Shown in pieces: positions 23,001-24,553 of a DNA stretch of 24,553 nt (position 1 is its first letter; the number at the start of each line of letters is the position of its first letter). The stretch lies in contig JAGWBY010000074.1 in NCBI GenBank assembly GCA_021295675.1, forward strand, positions 1-24,553. The letters run 5' to 3'. Origin of the DNA: Candidatus Latescibacterota bacterium (GTDB taxonomy: Bacteria > Latescibacterota > UBA2968 > UBA8231). The notes under the pieces are model-generated. The model saw only the letters and a list, made by a program, of their open reading frames with translations. It was not told the origin of the DNA and did not search any database. The position numbers and the translations under genes are program-made.

Positions 23001-24539
23001 GGAATGCTGGGGCTGATGCCGGAGGAAGTGCATGTCACTGGCATTGATCAAGCGCTGGTGGGGGGGAGCTTCTTCACACGTGAGGACGAAGCAACCTGCC
23101 TGATGGCCGAGGGCATGGCCGAGGCGCTGGGCATCGGGCCGGCCGAGCTAGGCACGGCAACGGTTCGGGTGTTCGGCCGGAACTTAGTGGTGCGGGGCGT
23201 GTTTGATCCCGACCTCTTTGAGGCAGTGCGCGACCTCGACGACGAGCCGCTGACGCCAGCGGATTTCCAGATGTCGAGTGCTCAAGCCCTAGGGCCGGTG
23301 GTCGAGGACAAGATGAGCATCGCCATAGATGAATCCGCGCTCGATATTCGCCCGTTCATCCACCTAGAGTCCGATAACGTGCTGGTCTTGCCCTATGGGA
23401 CATTGCGAGAGGCAGGGGGGATGCTGCGCTCGGTAGCAGTGCGGATGGAGGACGGAGCACGCGCACAGGAAATGGTCGAGGATTTTCTTCTACGTCTGGC
23501 CATTACGCTCTTTGCTGGCCTACAGGAGCCGGGCGAATCCGCTATTAAGGTATTTTCCTATACCTCGATTGGGTCTCCCGATGTCGAGGGATTGGGGGCC
23601 TTGGTGATACCAATGTTCATCGCGGCGCTGATTGTGCTCAATGCGATGATGGGGGCTGTCTATGAGCGCTTCCGCGAGATCGGCATTTATTCGTCGGTGG
23701 GATTGGCTCCACTGCACATCGCCCTGCTCTTTGTGGCCGAGGCCTGTGTCTATGCAATCATTGGCGTTACTTTAGGCTACATTCTCGGCCAGAGTTTGGG
23801 CAAAGCACTTCTTGCGTTGGATTTGCTACAGGGAATAAGCCTCAATTACTCGTCGATGGCGGCGATTGTCTCGGCGCTGATCGTGATGGCCGTAGTCCTG
23901 CTTTCGACTATCTACCCGGCTAGGATTGCAGCCCGCACGGCCGTGCCGGATACGGTGCGGCGCTGGAAGCCGCCGGACCCTGATGGAGACCGCTGGGAAA
24001 TGGAGTTTCCCTTTATGGTTAGCGAGGGGGAAGTGCGGGGTTTGTGTGGCTTCTTGGCCGCTTACTTCAGCGCCTATAGCGAGGAGTCCATTGGCGACTT
24101 CTACGCCGAGAAGGTCCAGTTAGTCGAGGAAGCCGGCGAGCGCGGGCCGGAGTACGCCGTGCAGCTTTTGCTGTGGCTGGCGCCGTTCGACATGGGGGTG
24201 AGCCAGTTCATGCAGCTCGAATTTTTGCCCACCGAAGTCAAATCCGTATATACAGTGGAGATTTACATTCAGCGGATCAGCGGTCAGGACACCTTCTGGC
24301 AGCGGGTCAACCACCGAAAGAGTTCCTGCTCTGGCACACCCTCGCCGCAGAGTCCAAGGCCCACCATCGCGGGGTCGCCGAGCAGATGTTGGCTGAGGCC
24401 GCAGAAACTGAGCACAGCGCATGAGCGAAAACAGAGACGAGAGAAAGAAAAGGCGTCGGGAAGCAAAAAGGGAGCGCCAGTGGGCGGAGGTCGAAGAGTA
24501 CCGCGCCTTACTCGAAGCGCCCGAGCCCAACCGCTTTGA
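20040..24539 (+). CDS. Degenerate M28-peptidase ectodomain fused to FtsX-family permease (frameshifted near the 3' end)
   Basis: A very large membrane protein. A signal peptide spans residues 1-21. Residues about 25-450 follow the M28 aminopeptidase fold with a PA-like insert (about 105-205). The metal site is gone: H-x-D reads SYYDG (239-243), the G-x-D-N-x-S-G segment reads AEATSG (254-259), the catalytic Glu pair region reads GAHFQAKQG (285-293), and the final His is absent near RYIVDTPFDT. A beta-sandwich-like region (about 485-550) and a charged coiled-coil-like stretch (about 695-740) follow. Then come helices at about 763-785, 798-815, 823-842 and 889-909, a soluble MacB-like segment, and an FtsX core with three helices (1186-1205, 1226-1250, 1272-1292). 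After N1424 (24311) the frame is wrong: KEFLLWHTLAAESK and the natural stop (24422-24424) lie in another frame. The start overlaps the upstream stop (ATGA). Confidence 0.85.
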   Translation: MKHSAYYILCVLVLTANGGWAREDGVRETVAYLSSLGSRVSGYPGAAAAADYVEQRLREIGLPELTRESFEVTVPIDQGGELLLTESGERYALYGLWPNLVRTSTLPEYTGEMIYGGDGEWEDFAGFELDGRVVLMEFNSWSRWLQAASLGARAIVFIEPEETTRNQAAAKYSTAPLDIPRFWIERAAGLQLKERLLQQPTSVVLKGRMDWQRETAWNIWGRLPGTDPALADETIVIESYYDGMSVVPALAPAAEATSGIAVLLALAEHLVRHPPRRPVVLVATGAHFQAKQGIVHFLDRHARRHPYYAERMEEPLKPKLFICIDLTSQSDGLGIWNNTFSYDLKRFFVPFGRRFTAYAEEESARLGLEQERPLANGISPIRGMDWSTFVPGGVSVSGEQALTAGIVSLSFVTVNDARYIVDTPFDTPERMNIDNLARQSRLLNAMLARAVNDEDLFADLEDFGPVLKDKLRSLRVKVRSFPRRSQVPDRPIADAIVVVDPRFKAHKGVRWAQYHLTDDQGVAHIAGLRTGAYPVAAYQVKPETGEIAFAPDLSERAQKFSGGIVNGWMIDSKIRWNINEKIIVVFPTISRPFYSMIDPRYLRSFKGIKIVDRSGVEPRQFGLARGIDDVEAVGVVFGAQDADEDDGIKMIIDNRMLLLNSEGNENETQARGRGYALREESLIRTGMLAVEDMWQLNEARIRTLREHAIENQRLARLHQRGKSLIEEARQAEEARDWERYVGLVRAALGVTSRAYPEVLQTLNDVITGMVFFLALVIPTAFLGERLLFAAADIRWQLAGFGGLLLLVWVAISQVHPAFAIAEPLVILLAFAIMAMAAFVMAMISSRFNGYMKAYQAREAHVHETDINRASASYAAFMLGISNMRRRKLRTGLTLLTLVLLTFTVLSFTSFNTQIRYMAFAMDHEGTYEGVLIRDRNWNVLNRPTLDYARSHFATEGVVVPRNWYVAFDDEQKKYIEVFSDTSVVRATGMLGLMPEEVHVTGIDQALVGGSFFTREDEATCLMAEGMAEALGIGPAELGTATVRVFGRNLVVRGVFDPDLFEAVRDLDDEPLTPADFQMSSAQALGPVVEDKMSIAIDESALDIRPFIHLESDNVLVLPYGTLREAGGMLRSVAVRMEDGARAQEMVEDFLLRLAITLFAGLQEPGESAIKVFSYTSIGSPDVEGLGALVIPMFIAALIVLNAMMGAVYERFREIGIYSSVGLAPLHIALLFVAEACVYAIIGVTLGYILGQSLGKALLALDLLQGISLNYSSMAAIVSALIVMAVVLLSTIYPARIAARTAVPDTVRRWKPPDPDGDRWEMEFPFMVSEGEVRGLCGFLAAYFSAYSEESIGDFYAEKVQLVEEAGERGPEYAVQLLLWLAPFDMGVSQFMQLEFLPTEVKSVYTVEIYIQRISGQDTFWQRVNHRKSSCSGTPSPQSPRPTIAGSPSRCWLRPQKLSTAHERKQRREKEKASGSKKGAPVGGGRRVPRLTRSARAQPL
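24312..24424 (+). pseudogene. Displaced C-terminal tail of the peptidase/FtsX protein
   Basis: From about 24317 the frame reads KEFLLWHTLAAESKAHHRGV and then AEQMLAEAAETEHSA to a TGA at 24422-24424. That stop overlaps the next ATG as ATGA, the same arrangement as at 20040. This makes it the likely natural end of the gene. The other frame runs on to 24539 through low-quality Arg/Lys/Ser-rich sequence and overlaps the next gene by 119 nt. Confidence 0.75.
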
Positions 24540-24553
24540 TGAAGGTTTTACGA
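24421..24553 (+). CDS. Start of a third operon gene, highly charged N-terminus (runs off the window)
   Basis: Forty-four codons are visible: an ATG in ATGA overlap with the natural stop of the preceding gene, then a very basic and acidic segment (MSENRDERKKRRREAKRERQ), then EVEEYRALLEAPEPNRFDEGFT. Such charged heads often precede the first helix of polytopic inner-membrane proteins. The last residues (an E-G-F-T motif) remind me of the start of DUF6785-like proteins, so a second DUF6785-like protein is possible. No domain can be assigned from this piece. Confidence 0.6.
   Translation, partial: MSENRDERKKRRREAKRERQWAEVEEYRALLEAPEPNRFDEGFT

Overview
The window reads as bacterial chromosome, moderately GC-rich and densely packed with metabolic and membrane-protein genes. 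No phage, plasmid, IS or CRISPR signature, tRNA or rRNA was recognised. The best clue to the host is the secreted repeat protein at 13108-16647. It combines a QNYPNPFNPS-type sorting-like segment, typical of the Fibrobacteres-Chlorobi-Bacteroidetes group, with a dockerin pair and two kinds of beta-propeller repeat. Together with a DUF6785-like membrane protein, a peptidase-like FtsX permease and LarA/SDR/sugar-isomerase genes, this suggests an uncultured FCB-type bacterium such as a Latescibacterota-like lineage. That placement is inference, not proof.

Layout. Positions 1-628 (minus): the 5' end of a histone-deacetylase/AcuC-type gene and an overlapping NUDIX hydrolase. Positions 783-4009 (plus): a dihydrolipoamide acyltransferase (E2) and FtsH. 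Positions 4006-5761: a RidA-family gene (minus) divergent from an MFS exporter (plus). Positions 5849-8664 (plus): a Glu/Leu-type dehydrogenase followed by a GRDP-like protein and a protein with a cysteine-rich tail. Positions 8734-9930 (minus): a second MFS transporter, then a 332-bp non-coding stretch with a strong sigma70-like promoter. Positions 10263-13041 (plus): a probable catabolic operon of a TIM-barrel sugar isomerase (broken), a LarA-like racemase-domain protein and an SDR dehydrogenase. Positions 13108-16647 (plus): the 1179-residue secreted propeller protein. Positions 16676-17803 (minus): an M42-like peptidase. Positions 17997-24553 (plus): a translationally coupled membrane operon of a polytopic DUF6785-like protein (broken), a large protein with a degenerate M28-peptidase ectodomain plus an FtsX permease, and the start of a third gene.

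Two points stand out. First, three genes (sugar isomerase, DUF6785-like protein, peptidase/FtsX protein) each change reading frame at a place where roughly 19-23 nt of conserved coding sequence appear to be missing, while the flanking codons and downstream ATGA start/stop overlaps are intact. This is either recent decay with a common mechanism or a systematic assembly fault. Second, the terminal operon joins a peptidase fold that has lost its metal ligands to an ABC-type FtsX permease, coupled to a polytopic membrane protein. It is the best candidate here for an uncharacterised membrane system.
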